A DNA stretch of 64,000 nt from Phytopythium helicoides (Eukaryota; Oomycota; Peronosporomycetes; Pythiales; Pythiaceae): NCBI GenBank assembly GCA_024867545.1, contig JANFNE010000002.1, positions 372,001 to 436,000 of the forward strand. Reading direction: 5' to 3'. The notes beneath the pieces are model-generated. The model was not told the origin of the DNA and searched no databases. It was given only the letters and a program-made list of their open reading frames with translations. Below are positions 1 to 11,105 of the stretch, in pieces. The position numbers were made by a program, and so were the translations under genes. How positions within the stretch are numbered: position 1 is the stretch's first letter; each line of letters begins with the position of its first letter.

Positions 1-438
1 CTGGAACAACTTGCGCGTGGCTTGGAACCGTACAACGGGGGAGAGGCGTACTCAACGAGCAAACTGCTGAACATGCTCTTCATGACTGAGCTGCTCCGAC
101 GCAATCCGACGGGCCTCGAGGTCATTGGGTACACTCCAGGTTTGGCAATTGACACAGAGCTGGGACGCTATTTCGACCCAGGAAGCCTCGACTTGGATGC
201 GATGGCAGCTACGTGCAAAAAGAGCGGCATTCGCGTGAGCTCGACCAACTATTCGGGGGCGTTCATGGCCAAGATCTGCTCCGAGCAGGACTGGAGCGCT
301 AATGGATGGGAAAGCGGCATGTACATTCGCGTCGACGAGCCCTTGCCCACATCCTCGCAAGCTCAGGATCCGAAGCTGGCGAAGGAGTTGTGGGAGTTGT
401 CGGAGAAGCTCCTCCAAGACGTCGGTGGTCGTCCGTAA
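1..438 (+). CDS. Short-chain dehydrogenase/reductase, C-terminal part (5' end outside window)
   Basis: The frame is open from base 1 and ends at TAA 436-438, so the start lies upstream. The codons for YSTSK near the left edge fit the catalytic YxxxK motif of short-chain dehydrogenases. The following segment (VIGYTPGLAIDTELGR) is typical of the region after it, where a PG turn sits by the nicotinamide pocket. The C-terminal ~90 residues resemble SDRs of the protochlorophyllide-reductase/retinol-dehydrogenase type, but the substrate cannot be told. The Rossmann GxxxGxG motif is not in the window. No intron is visible in the part seen. Confidence 0.8.
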   Translation: MEQLARGLEPYNGGEAYSTSKLLNMLFMTELLRRNPTGLEVIGYTPGLAIDTELGRYFDPGSLDLDAMAATCKKSGIRVSSTNYSGAFMAKICSEQDWSANGWESGMYIRVDEPLPTSSQAQDPKLAKELWELSEKLLQDVGGRP

Positions 439-655
439 TAAACAGTTGGCAGTATGCGTCGTTTGCAACAGCGACAACCAGAAGGAGGCAATAGCTGTGT
501 GCATACCATGAGCCAGGGTCCGCATGACCAGCTCCGTTCGTATCGTAATCCGCTTTGACTAGCTTCAACTTCAATTCTCGCAGTTCGCATTCCTATATAC
601 CCCTGTTTGTATTTCGCCATGGCATCCCCGCCTGATAGAATCCTACAGGTTTTCG

Positions 656-1691
656 ATGGAGGTGAGGCACGACGAGCTCACTTGCCAAGCCGAGCCGACC
701 ATGGCGCAGCACGTGACGCTGCTCTTCGTGCACGGCGCGGGCTTTTGCGGGCAGGTGTGGGAGCCGATCGTGCGTCGGCTGCAGCAGTCTCCACAGCTCC
801 GTGGCGCCTCGTTCGAGCGCTTCGACCTCCCGTTCCACGGCGAGAACCGCGACGAGTCGGTGGCCCCGCAGGTTTTCTACTTGGATGGAGACGAGAAGCG
901 CCCTCGAGTGGCTCATCCTGGCAATTCGTGGGTCTCCTGGAGCTCGGCTGCGGTCTACAAGGCTGTGAAAAAGATCCAGGAGTCAGCAAAGCCCGGAAAT
1001 GTGATTATCGGCATTGGGCACTCCATGGGGGCCGCTGCGATGTGGAAGACGGAAGCAGAGCACCCTGGCACCTTTGGCGGACTCGTGTTGTTTGAGCCCA
1101 TCTATGGAAAGACTGTGTCGGCTCGCCCCGGAAATCTCGACTTCATGGTCTCTATTACACTACAACGCGAGGCGAAGTGGTGCGTGAGGTGCCTTTGTTT
1201 GTAGCTGGGTGGTGAAAGACTGACTCGTACACGTGAGGATTTCTAGGCCGAGCAAACAAGCTGCGCGCGAGCACTTTCGCCAGTGGAAGAACTTTGCGGC
1301 GTGGAATCGTGAGAGCCTTGATGCGTGGGTCGACGGAGCTGTTGTAGCGGCCAGCCAGGGTGATACCAAAGCGACGGATGGAGCTGCGGTTCTAGCGTGT
1401 GCCCCACCAATAGAAGCCTCGATGTACTGTGGGCGACGCCTGTGGTTTACAGATGACCAACGTGGAGCCCCTCACTGCAAGGTCATATTCGAAACCGGCG
1501 CGCGCTCGCGACTGATTGAGCTCGATCGATACGCAGAGGCTGCTCGAGAGTTCCCGTCGACGTACACTCTTCGGACTCCGATCCCAAATCTTTCCCACCT
1601 TTTGGTGATGGAAGACCCAGACACTTGTACCAATGTGATTCTCGCTGATTTGGCGTCGTTCCCAGCATTCAACACCGCGTCCAAGTTGTAA
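656..1691 (+). CDS. Alpha/beta hydrolase, two exons
   Basis: Exons 656-1179 and 1247-1691 join in phase across a 67 bp intron (donor GTGCGT, acceptor TTCTAG), giving 322 residues. The N-terminal strand LLFVHGAGFCGQVWEP is the usual HG oxyanion region. GHSMG around residue 122 is the nucleophile elbow (Ser), and the His in SHLLVMEDPD near residue 291 is the likely catalytic His. This matches the serine alpha/beta hydrolase fold (esterase/lipase-like); the substrate is unknown. A second in-frame ATG at 701 (MAQHVT) is an alternative start. No signal peptide is evident, so a cytosolic enzyme is likely. Confidence 0.85.
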
Positions 1692-1993
1692 TTCAGAAGT
1701 CAGAATGGCCGCCCCTGTGTTCGACTTGACGTCGTACACGAAATCTGTCAATTACATTGACATATATCGACGTGGCTGTCAGTTTGACAAGTGTCCCGGC
1801 GTCGAGAACGCGAATATCAACAACAGCAACAGAAAAAAGAAATGAACATGGAGAACCGTGGCGTGTGTGTGATCATGGATTATACTAGCATGTTGACCTT
1901 AGGTTGGATCAAGCTTACTGAACGAACAATCCATTACTTCATATTGAAAAGATTGGTCTTGAATGGGGACATGATGCAAACAGCCACTACAAA
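1692..1993. other. Intergenic, convergent gene ends
   Basis: This stretch separates the convergent 3' ends of the hydrolase (plus) and the ABC transporter (minus). It is AT-richer than the flanking genes. I see no gene in it; short open frames here have no recognisable features. Confidence 0.6.
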
Positions 1994-4900
1994 CTAGTCT
2001 TTGATGGCGTTGACAAGCTTGAAGTAGATACCTTTCATGGCGATCAGCTCTTGGTGCGTGCCCTGTTCGGCGATCTTCGCATCACTCACCACACAGATCT
2101 TGTCCGCGTTACAAATCGTCGTCAGCCTATGAGCAACGATAATGGTTGTGCGCTTTCTCATCGACACAACCTTGTCAAGAGCCTCCTGCACGACTTTCTC
2201 GCTCTCCGAGTCCAAGGCACTCGTTGCTTCGTCCAGAAGAAGCACGTTAGGGTTCTTCAAAATGGCGCGCGCGATGGCGATTCGCTGCCTCTGACCACCG
2301 GACAGCTGCTCACCCTTGGCACCTACTTGCGTGCTGTATCCATCTGGGAACTGTGAAATGAAGTCATGTGCATTGGCCATTTTTGCTGCAGCTTCGATCT
2401 CCTCCTGGCTTGGTATCGATTTCAGACCATACGCAATGTTCTCAGCGATTGAACCGATAAAAAGTGTTGGCTCCTGACCAACGAGTCCCAGCTGGCTGCG
2501 CAGCCAGCGCACGTTTAATAGCTTAGCTTCGACGCCGTCGAAGAGAATCTGTCCTTCCACCGGATCATAGAAGCGCTCGAGCAGTGCGATGCACGTGCTC
2601 TTGCCACCACCACTTGGCCCGCAGAATGCAACCGTCTGTCCAGGCTCGATGGTGAGACTGAAGTTCTTGAGCACCGCGACTTCGGGTCTGGTCGGGTATC
2701 GGAAACAAATGTCCTTGAACTCAATCTTTCCCTTGAGGCAAGCGGGCCGAAGACCTGCCTCGTTGAACGCATCAATCACCACCTTGCGGTTACGGATCGC
2801 TTCAATTGTAGCTCCAGCTTTATACGCCTTGGGTGTATCGCCGAAATATGTGGACGCGCCACTTACCACCTGGATGGCTGTCATGGATGTCATCATTGTT
2901 CGAAGCATCTCAGTGAAACTCATCGAGCCGTCGTTGACCTTTTGGGCACCATACCAGAAAATCAATGCGTTTACTGCCATCAAAATTGATGAGCTGAAAC
3001 CCAGAGAAATCCCGTTGATCTGAGCTTCTTTGCCACTGTTCTGCATGGGAACACGCAGTAGCTCGTCGAAAGTATCTGCTGACCTGTTCTCAATTCCGAG
3101 CGAAGCCACCGTGCGAATGTTGCTTAGTACTTCAGATGCATGTGCGCCAGGAACGGAGAGGTCGTCTGAAATGGCACCGATTCCATACATGTACCTCCTG
3201 CGAGCAATGTGACCGAAGATAAGGAGAGGAGTGACAGCAAACATGATCAGAGTCAGCAGCCAACTGCCAAAGCCAAAAGAGATAAAAAGTGTAGCAACGA
3301 AAGTAAAAATTGCCTGGAAGAGACGGGCCTGTGAATCGCCCGAGAGCAATGCTACCTTGGTCGCGTTAGTTGCCAAGTCGGCTGTGAGTGATCCGGTGCC
3401 ATTTTCTCTTTCTTCAAAGAAACCCACATTCTGCCGACACAGTCCTTCAAAGTTCATGATACGCAGACGGCGCGTTAGCTTTTCTTGGACATACTTGAAA
3501 GAGTAAGATTGGATGAACATGAAGAGGATAATGAGGAAAGCCCCGGCAAAGTAGAGAATACTATACAGTTGCACGTCATCATACAAGTTGTTCAAGTATG
3601 AGTGGTCTTCTGTCATTTGGAACTCGGTAAACTTTGTCGTCATGGTCGAGACAATATCACTCGTCAGCAGCGCTGAGCCTGGCATCGAAAAACCTGTAAG
3701 CGCTGTCCCCACTAAGCCGAAGCACAACACCTTGATCTCGGGTTTACTAAGCGAGAAGAGATCAAACAAACCGAAACTGCTCAGAATCAAGGAGTTGTCT
3801 TCAACCTTGGTTGCATCACTATCTCTGAGCGCTGGGTATACATCTGTGTTATGAAGTAACTTTGGCATCGCGACATCCCCCTCATCACTGCCGTCATCAT
3901 CACCTTTGTTGTGCAATTGCTGGGCCATATACATTCTTCGGTAGATACCTTCTTCGATCGAAATAAGCTCGTCATGCGTCCCGCTCTCAACTATATGGCA
4001 ATCGTCCAGCACCACAATCGTGTCGGCATGTCGAATTGTACTGAGCCGGTGCGCAATCACGAGGGTTGTCATTTTTGTCTTGGCCATCAAATCGTTCAGA
4101 GCCGCTTGTACTACCTTTTCACTCTCATTGTCGAGTGCACTCGTGGCTTCATCAAGAATCAAGATCGTGGGGTTTCGGACAAGTGCGCGTGCTATCGCGA
4201 CTCGCTGCTTCTGACCTCCTGACAACGATGTGCCCTTCTCACCCACAAGCGTATCATAGTCCTTCGGCAATGACATGATGAAGTTATGAGCATTTGCCAG
4301 CTTCGCAGCCTCAATAACTTGCTCCCGCGTCGCGCCGTCGCACCCAAATGCAATATTTTCAAATATTGTTGCAGCGAACAGAACCGGCTCCTGGGACACT
4401 AAGCCAATTTGCGACCGAAGCCACCTTATGTTCAGTGTCCTGATGTCGCGGCCATCCAAAAGAATGGCACCACTTGTCGGGTCGTAAAAGCGCTCGAGTA
4501 GCGCAATCAATGTGCTTTTCCCCTCTCCACTCGCCCCAACAAATGCAACAGTCTGCCCGCTCTCAATAACGATGTTGTAGTTCCGCAAGATTGTTGCGTC
4601 TGGGCGACTTGGGTATGAGAAGTTGACATCGATCGCTTCGATTTTGCCAGCACATGCGATAGGAACAGTTCCTTTGTCCAACGATGCGTCAATCGGAGAC
4701 GGCGTGTCAAGAATCTCAAACAATGTATCAGCAGCACCTGCAGCTTGAGATACAGCAGTCACACTAGGTGAAATCTGTGCGAGTGAGCCAGTACTTGTGA
4801 TTACAGCATAGAAAGCCGAGAAGACATCAGCCGGACTGGCATCGCCCCGAGAGACTTTCCATCCACCGTACCACAAACCAGCAGCATTCATGATCCAGAC

Positions 4901-5926
4901 GCTGCCGAGAAACATTCCAAACACAATCGCGGTGACTTTGTGGAGTGCGATGTTTTCCGACTCAACTTCAAAAGTCTTGTTGGCGAACTTGGTGATGGCG
5001 CGCTCCTCCGCGGTGAGCGACACCACCGTACGAATCGAACCTAGCGTCTCCTCAGCGATAGCTCCAGCCTCAGCATAAATCTTCTGGGACCACTTGGCCT
5101 TTGCACGCATCGAATTCACCAACCAGCCGAGCGCGTATGTCTGCACAGGTACAATGCACACCATCACAAGAGTGATGTCCCATCCACGCGAAAAGCCGAT
5201 CGCAAAGCCAACGATTGACTGAACGGTATACTTGACAACATCTCCAAGCTTTTGGCCCATGCCATTCTTTATCTTGATTGTATCGCCCGTGATCCGACTA
5301 GAGAGCTGAAGCGCATCGTGAGTATCATACCAACTAATGTCGAGGAACAGCATGTGGCGCAGCGACTCACTGCGCAACGCCTTGATCTGTCTCTCGGCAG
5401 TCACCTCGAAGGTCACAAATGCAATGTAGTCAGAGAAGAAGATGCCGATCGCGATGTACACGTAGTCGAGTGCGGCCGAGTTTACTTTGTCCATGTCCAC
5501 TGGTGTGTTTCCGAACCCAGTAATTACGTTGCCGAATACGATCGCCATGATAGGCAGGATGGCGCCGTTGATACCTGCCATGGCAATGCCAACAGCCAGC
5601 AGCAGCTTGTCGAGTGGCGTCGCGAAGCGGTACAGCTCTCGAAAATGGAGGGACTTGGGATTGACCTTGTTGATTTCCTTGAACTTGTTCGGCTTCGTAG
5701 TATGCTGGATCGAGTCTCCCGCCGTATCCAAGTGGTACCCTGCCTTGGCGTTGCTTCCGTCCTGGCTTTCAGTGGCATTTCGAGGAGACTCAATGGCCAC
5801 GAATGGGTTCTCTCGGTCTGCCTTAGTCTTGTCTTCGATCTCCATCTCTCGTTGCTTGGTTAGTCTCAACGCTTGCTTCGTTGGTTCGAACGCAAAGTCG
5901 CGGATTTCGAAATGCCGACCTGGCAC
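1994..5926 (-). CDS. ABC transporter, ABCB/MDR (P-glycoprotein) type full transporter
   Basis: Intronless frame of 1310 residues with the TMD-NBD-TMD-NBD layout of full-size ABCB exporters. NBD1 has Walker A GASGEGKST (~residue 462), signature LSGGQKQR (~567) and Walker B LILDEATSALD. NBD2 has GPSGGGKST (~1103), LSGGQRQR (~1210) and VLLLDEATSALD. Both halves keep H-loop His residues (IAHRLST, VAHRLTT), so both ATP sites look competent. The family exports amphipathic compounds, lipids or peptides at the plasma membrane or vacuole. The first ATG is at 5926; Met28 (5845) is a plausible alternative start because the preceding residues look unlike family N termini. Length is normal for the family. 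Confidence 0.96.
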   Translation of the reverse strand: MPGRHFEIRDFAFEPTKQALRLTKQREMEIEDKTKADRENPFVAIESPRNATESQDGSNAKAGYHLDTAGDSIQHTTKPNKFKEINKVNPKSLHFRELYRFATPLDKLLLAVGIAMAGINGAILPIMAIVFGNVITGFGNTPVDMDKVNSAALDYVYIAIGIFFSDYIAFVTFEVTAERQIKALRSESLRHMLFLDISWYDTHDALQLSSRITGDTIKIKNGMGQKLGDVVKYTVQSIVGFAIGFSRGWDITLVMVCIVPVQTYALGWLVNSMRAKAKWSQKIYAEAGAIAEETLGSIRTVVSLTAEERAITKFANKTFEVESENIALHKVTAIVFGMFLGSVWIMNAAGLWYGGWKVSRGDASPADVFSAFYAVITSTGSLAQISPSVTAVSQAAGAADTLFEILDTPSPIDASLDKGTVPIACAGKIEAIDVNFSYPSRPDATILRNYNIVIESGQTVAFVGASGEGKSTLIALLERFYDPTSGAILLDGRDIRTLNIRWLRSQIGLVSQEPVLFAATIFENIAFGCDGATREQVIEAAKLANAHNFIMSLPKDYDTLVGEKGTSLSGGQKQRVAIARALVRNPTILILDEATSALDNESEKVVQAALNDLMAKTKMTTLVIAHRLSTIRHADTIVVLDDCHIVESGTHDELISIEEGIYRRMYMAQQLHNKGDDDGSDEGDVAMPKLLHNTDVYPALRDSDATKVEDNSLILSSFGLFDLFSLSKPEIKVLCFGLVGTALTGFSMPGSALLTSDIVSTMTTKFTEFQMTEDHSYLNNLYDDVQLYSILYFAGAFLIILFMFIQSYSFKYVQEKLTRRLRIMNFEGLCRQNVGFFEERENGTGSLTADLATNATKVALLSGDSQARLFQAIFTFVATLFISFGFGSWLLTLIMFAVTPLLIFGHIARRRYMYGIGAISDDLSVPGAHASEVLSNIRTVASLGIENRSADTFDELLRVPMQNSGKEAQINGISLGFSSSILMAVNALIFWYGAQKVNDGSMSFTEMLRTMMTSMTAIQVVSGASTYFGDTPKAYKAGATIEAIRNRKVVIDAFNEAGLRPACLKGKIEFKDICFRYPTRPEVAVLKNFSLTIEPGQTVAFCGPSGGGKSTCIALLERFYDPVEGQILFDGVEAKLLNVRWLRSQLGLVGQEPTLFIGSIAENIAYGLKSIPSQEEIEAAAKMANAHDFISQFPDGYSTQVGAKGEQLSGGQRQRIAIARAILKNPNVLLLDEATSALDSESEKVVQEALDKVVSMRKRTTIIVAHRLTTICNADKICVVSDAKIAEQGTHQELIAMKGIYFKLVNAIKD

Positions 5927-8173
5927 AGTATCCCTTCATCGCCACGAATGATCCAATATTTGCACGTATTGTCCACAGACTGCATCACTTTCTCCGAAAT
6001 GATGAACGTGGCCTTTTTGTGGGAAGCCGCGCGCTGTATGAGTGGGCCAAGCAAGAATTGACGGGGCAGAGACTATTCAAAGCGAGCACCCATCAAAATC
6101 GCGGTGTAAACAGTTGTACAAGCTGAATTGCTTACTCAAATGCGCGTTGATTATGCGAAGGCATGATCGTGCTCTTGCTAGTCGCTCTCAACGAGCTTGC
6201 CCTTCCTTCAGTGACCTCCTTCCACCCAAAAGCTTCCCAACAGCTTGTCAATGTGTCGGGAGTTCGGCACAAAACATCCCAACTCAATCGACTCGTGACA
6301 GATAGTAAGGCAACAACAAATAGGAACGCCAGGTTTTTCTACATACCTGCCTCCTGGCCGTCGCGTGATTGGTCTCTCTGTCATTTGAGTGCTCGGTGGA
6401 ATGCCCCAACATGCATACATGCACTTCAGGATACGAATGGTGATATATTTGGTTTGGTAAGTGCTCACGCGAATCGTGACGTTAGCCAAGGGTTTTCCAT
6501 CCCAGAATGACCTCACTGGCAAAGAGGGAATGAACGAGTTGGTGCTGACCAACAAGGCGTGGCAGAGGCGCATCCAAGAAATGGTCAAGATCTTCAAGCG
6601 TAGCAAGTTCGAGCTCGTGCGACGCGGTAGCGGTTAGTCGACAAATGGGAATTCCAAAAGAGCGTCATGAGCTCGCAAGGAGATGGTCGTTGCTTTCGGA
6701 TTGTTGTCAGTACGCTTCTTATGCACGCCAAACGCCTTGTACCGGACAGGCAGCCCCGACCGACCACGTGGGTGCCGATCATACTGTTCGAGCGTGTGCC
6801 CTCTTGCGGTGTCTTCTATGGATCTCTCGAGCAGTTGATCGAGCGTAGCTCAGAGTCGACAGGTACTTGGGTTTGCAATCTCACAAAAGAAGCCATTCAA
6901 CCTCTCTGGATTGAGAACTCTAAAGTCGGGAGGTTGAACAACTTCCTTGGAGCATGAAGGAAATCGATTATGCATCGCGTCGGACTCCTGGGTCGATCGG
7001 ATGGTACACAATAATATCAAGTTCGCTCTGTTCGGACAGCATTTCAGGGCGGAACTGGCATCAACAGTTTGTTCCCATAGCTGCTCTTCATGGTGCTCAT
7101 TTTTTTTACCATATAGGCGGCGACATCCTCTCCAACTGCGTGGAAGTTTGCGGCCCAGTTCCACAGCTTTATCACTCTATATGACACCAATCTGAGGCTC
7201 CCAAAACCCATCTACGACCTTGACGAAAGGATGAAGGGAACTACAATCCAGTGAAGCTGCGTACACCGAGTATTGATCTGCTCCCATAGCTCAAAGTCAG
7301 GAGCCAATTGTGCTGGCACGAATAACTCTCAACGTGCTTGAGTGTTGTGTTTGTTGTTGGCGGGGCAGTGCGAGTTGCTGAATGAGATCTCGTCGAAATG
7401 AACGGAAGCTCGGAGATTTGGTGGTAAATCGCACAGCAAGAGCTTTTTATAGAGCAATCGAAGAGGTGATAAGCCGAGCCGAGAGCCTAGAGCGACAGCA
7501 TCTTTCGTTCGCCAAGCCTAATGTTGTTCCAGAAGTTAGAAATCGAGTCCCAGTTTCCGTCTAAGAGAAGAATTTGTACTTCGAAGCAGGTCGAATGCTA
7601 GCTCTGGTCGAGGTCAAGCGTTCAACCTTGTGTGCGCAACTTGAGGTGGAGAGGAACCCGGATGCAAAACCGCTGGTCTTTCCATTCTACACGACTCACA
7701 CATCGGGGGAACACTACGAAGAATGGGAGAAATGACGATGACATCCTGTTTTGATTATATCCACCGACAGAGACATGCAGTAAAGTAGCCGAGCACGAAC
7801 TATAAGCCGCTCTGTCAACCATGGAATACCATTCCCCCTATTTGCTGGACGATGACAACATCCTGCTGTAGCTGGCTTGAATCGACAAGTAGATGCCGAA
7901 AGGCATCGGCGTGCGATCGAAGTGGCTGGATCGCAGGTATCGCATGCAAAGAACCCAAGCAGCCAGCCGTTCAGGTGCACAGCACCTTCACTTTCTCACA
8001 GATCACGCATGAGCGAATGCGCCGTGCTGATATCCGCGACTACGTGGCAGTGCCACCCACTTTGCAGAGACCAAGGCAGTCGTGCCCGCAGTACCCATCG
8101 GGAATGCTCATCCCCCTCTCTGACCACCCAACCGAGTCGCACATGGCGCTCATTTCCGCCTTCGACCAACGCC
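5927..8173. other. 2.2 kb without a recognisable gene; exon-like debris
   Basis: Several short frames occur but none matches a family I know. One at 6163 begins with a hydrophobic leader (MIVLLLVALNELALP) and stays open to 6510. A separate 44-codon frame, 6506-6637, reads like a real C-terminal exon: basic, amphipathic, with KAWQRRIQEMVKIFKRSKFE, preceded by a CAG. A 97-codon frame follows at 6667-6957. These could be exons of one small gene whose introns I cannot place, or remains of a decayed gene. The last part presumably holds the promoter of the kinase gene. Confidence 0.4.
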
Positions 8174-11020
8174 ATGAGCAGCTCGGTGCGTGACCCACCA
8201 GCGACTGCACGCGTCGCCTTGGAGCTGCTCGAGGTGCTGCGGACGCCGCAGCAGAGCGAGCGGCGGCTCGTGGCCGTGCGGTCGGCGGTGGATCGGCTGC
8301 GAGTGCTGTCGGTGCAGCTTTTGGCGTCGGAGAACAGTGCAGTGGAGAGTTTGGACCAGCTGGAGATCGTCGAGCTGGCGGTAGACGCAGCCAAGCGCAT
8401 CCACTCGGCCGACAGTGCCGAGGAGATTGCGGTGGCTGCTTTCACCATTCACAAGAGTGTGGACGAGCTCGAGTCGACGTTGGCAGGATTTGACGGAGAT
8501 GTGAAGGAGAACGAGTGGGTCGAGGGCTGGCGGCGCGACTGGCACGAGGCTGTGGACAGCGCTGATCAAGTGGAGGCTCTTGTAAACACTGCTGTCAAGA
8601 ACTTGAATGGATCATACCGTGCTCAGCGAAAGAGATCGTTATGGGCTCGAGTGGCCGACGCGGCTGGGCTGACAGCTCGCGAACGCGTCTCGGCCGCCGA
8701 GAACATGTGGGCGAACCTACGAGGGATTCTGGAGACTGCGCGATCGGACAGGACACTAGCCATTCTTGCTGACGAGCTCGAAGTGGAACGCGTTGATCGT
8801 CCACTCAATGGGCCGATGCGTGGCCAGTGGCTGGGGACGAGTGTGACGCTAATCCCAACGAATGATAAGGTTACAGCCGATGGCTTCGCCCGCCAGACGC
8901 GTGAGTGGTTTCGTCTCAATCACCCAAACGTGTTGCAACTACTCGGCGGATCTGAGCAAAGTATACACAGCAAATTGACGCGCATATTCGTGTGCGAGCC
9001 TGTCGAAGATGCCTCGCTTATAAAGTTTCTCGAGCGGAAGGCACGCGAATGGAAATCAAACCCTGACAATATCTCAGCTCGTGATGAGAGCAAAGGAAGC
9101 ACTCCGGTGTTTGTGTGGCGAGCATTGCTGGAGACTGCACTGGGTATCAAATTCCTTCACCAACGACGAATTGTGGTCGGGAGTGTGTCGAGTGAATGCG
9201 TCATGATTGGTCTTGACGGTGCGGCTCGGCTTGCTGTGTTCGGGCGCAGTTCCACGTCCACACGCAACTCGAAAGCAACATTCGAGACAGATATCTTTTG
9301 GTTCGGCGCACTTGTAGCTGAAACGGTAACTCGATGGCAAAAATTGATGGGTCTCAGTTTGGACGAGCCAGAGACAGAAGGATTCGTTGAGCTCACTATG
9401 GACGGGCTTCGACCTCCCGCTCGACCAAAACATGGATTTTCAGACGCCGAATGGGGAATCGTGGATGCCATGTGCTGTTCGAGTCCGCTGCAGCGAACTG
9501 AAATGGCATCAGTCGTACACCAACTAGCCCACATAGTTCATCCCCATCACTCGCATCATCATCAGCCCACAAAAACTGTTGAAGAAGCGCTGGATGAACT
9601 TCAGATGCTGTTAACCAGGACCGAAACACACCAAACAAGCGAATCGGATATGCCGAGACTTGTGCTCGAGCGTCTACTCGATATTCGAGCCGCCTTGCTC
9701 CACTGGGCGACCTCCTCAAGAAATCTAACCAAAAGCAGGAGCTCCATCCGAGTGCCAAGAATTTGTGGTTCAAGCAGTGGTGCGATTCAGCTAGAAAAAA
9801 TCGATACTGCAAACGACGAATCTCTCCAGAAGGCTATTGCGAACTTCAAAAAGGTTGTGGGCGAGCTGTACGACTTTGTTCACGAAGCTACAGACCTCAC
9901 AGATGGGGACGAAGGAGACAACATGTTGGATTTGCTGTGCGCGAGCCGCTCAAGGAGTGCTGATGCAATCTATGCGATGCACGCTGCTCTTGACCAGCTA
10001 CTTCGGAGCGAGCGGCTTCGAAGTGGGGCTGGCAAGATTCATGATGAGTGGAAGCGTCGGTGGAATGTTCAGAGGCGACTACATCACGAGCATGGGAATC
10101 ACACGGAGATTACACTGGGTGAAGAGGACACCATAGCACAGAGCCCAACCGAGTTGTCAACAAGTCAAATGATTCCGGATTGGTTTACGCCTCCCCATGA
10201 GGTTCTGTTCGACGAGCGGCGATGCCTTGGTCAAGGATCGTTTGGATCAGCACTTCGTGGAGTTTGGCTTGACGCCACGGTTGTCATCAAGCGCATGAAT
10301 CCTTCCGTCCGAGGAGTCGATCAAAATGAAGTATTCGAGCGGGAGGTCGGTATATGGTTTACACTGCGTCATCCCCATGTGATAAATCTGTTTGGCGCAT
10401 GCCATGTGGGCACCGAGCGTTTCTTTGTGTGCGAGTATGCAGTCCACGGCACGCTGGGGTCATATCTGGATGGGTTTCAAGGTAGCAGAAGAATGGTTTT
10501 GGCTTGGGAAAAATGTCGTGAGGCGGCACTCGGCCTTCGATATCTTCACGCGCGCGGCGTGCTGCATCTGGATCTCAAGGGCGACAACATTCTGGTAACT
10601 AGTGATGGGTGTGCCAAACTGACAGACTTTGGGCTCAGCACGGACTTGCTTGGTCGCATGCGACAACGAACCTGGACCAAGAAAAAAATTGGTGCACCCA
10701 GATGGAAGCCACCAGAGATACTGAAAGGAGAGCCGCCAAGCGAAGCTTCGGACGTGTTTGCGCTTGCTATGTGCATTATCGAGGCAGTTAGCGGACAGCT
10801 GCCGTGGGGAAGCGTGATACCGGACGCTGCAGTTGCGTTCCATGTCAAGAAGGGTTTGTCACCAAATCTCGGTGCGGAATTTTCAGTGGCGGAGTGCGCA
10901 CTGATAAGGGCTATGAGCTGTCCAGAGCAAAGAAAACGATTGTCCCTCGACAAAGTTGTGTGTGCACTTGATGCGGTTGTTTGGAGACGGAGAATATTGA
11001 AGGCTCAGGAAGCTAGCTAA
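8174..11020 (+). CDS. Tandem pseudokinase-kinase protein (TKL-like), 948 aa
   Basis: Intronless frame; ATG 8174 (MSSSVRDPPATAR) is preferred over the longer frame from 7877, whose extra N terminus is low-complexity. Domains: helical region (~1-190), degenerate kinase (~209-457), second helical region (~475-640), active-looking kinase (~676-948). The first kinase lacks the HRD and DFG motifs (RIVVGSVSSE and LAVFGRSS occupy those places). The second has GQGSFGSALRG, VVIKRM, HLDLKGDN, TDFGLS and APRWKPPEIL, so it should bind ATP and phosphorylate Ser/Thr. Oomycetes have expanded TKL kinases. The order helical-kinase-helical-kinase suggests internal duplication of one module, with the first copy turned into a regulatory pseudokinase, a JAK-like logic by analogy only. 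Confidence 0.9.
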   Translation: MSSSVRDPPATARVALELLEVLRTPQQSERRLVAVRSAVDRLRVLSVQLLASENSAVESLDQLEIVELAVDAAKRIHSADSAEEIAVAAFTIHKSVDELESTLAGFDGDVKENEWVEGWRRDWHEAVDSADQVEALVNTAVKNLNGSYRAQRKRSLWARVADAAGLTARERVSAAENMWANLRGILETARSDRTLAILADELEVERVDRPLNGPMRGQWLGTSVTLIPTNDKVTADGFARQTREWFRLNHPNVLQLLGGSEQSIHSKLTRIFVCEPVEDASLIKFLERKAREWKSNPDNISARDESKGSTPVFVWRALLETALGIKFLHQRRIVVGSVSSECVMIGLDGAARLAVFGRSSTSTRNSKATFETDIFWFGALVAETVTRWQKLMGLSLDEPETEGFVELTMDGLRPPARPKHGFSDAEWGIVDAMCCSSPLQRTEMASVVHQLAHIVHPHHSHHHQPTKTVEEALDELQMLLTRTETHQTSESDMPRLVLERLLDIRAALLHWATSSRNLTKSRSSIRVPRICGSSSGAIQLEKIDTANDESLQKAIANFKKVVGELYDFVHEATDLTDGDEGDNMLDLLCASRSRSADAIYAMHAALDQLLRSERLRSGAGKIHDEWKRRWNVQRRLHHEHGNHTEITLGEEDTIAQSPTELSTSQMIPDWFTPPHEVLFDERRCLGQGSFGSALRGVWLDATVVIKRMNPSVRGVDQNEVFEREVGIWFTLRHPHVINLFGACHVGTERFFVCEYAVHGTLGSYLDGFQGSRRMVLAWEKCREAALGLRYLHARGVLHLDLKGDNILVTSDGCAKLTDFGLSTDLLGRMRQRTWTKKKIGAPRWKPPEILKGEPPSEASDVFALAMCIIEAVSGQLPWGSVIPDAAVAFHVKKGLSPNLGAEFSVAECALIRAMSCPEQRKRLSLDKVVCALDAVVWRRRILKAQEAS

Positions 11021-11105
11021 TCGTGAGCGCAGATCCAGGAGTCGTCGCTTGGGAACGTTGCATAAATGATCAAAATATCTATAAACGTAACATCCATTTG
11101 TTGCT

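Noticed and set aside
1994..5926. Bacterial or contaminant origin of the intronless ABC transporter
   Set aside because: Full-length fused TMD-NBD-TMD-NBD ABCB architecture is eukaryotic, and neighbouring genes have introns.
6163..6510. RxLR-type effector at the leader-like frame
   Set aside because: No RxLR or dEER motif follows the hydrophobic start, and the frame lacks support beyond the leader.
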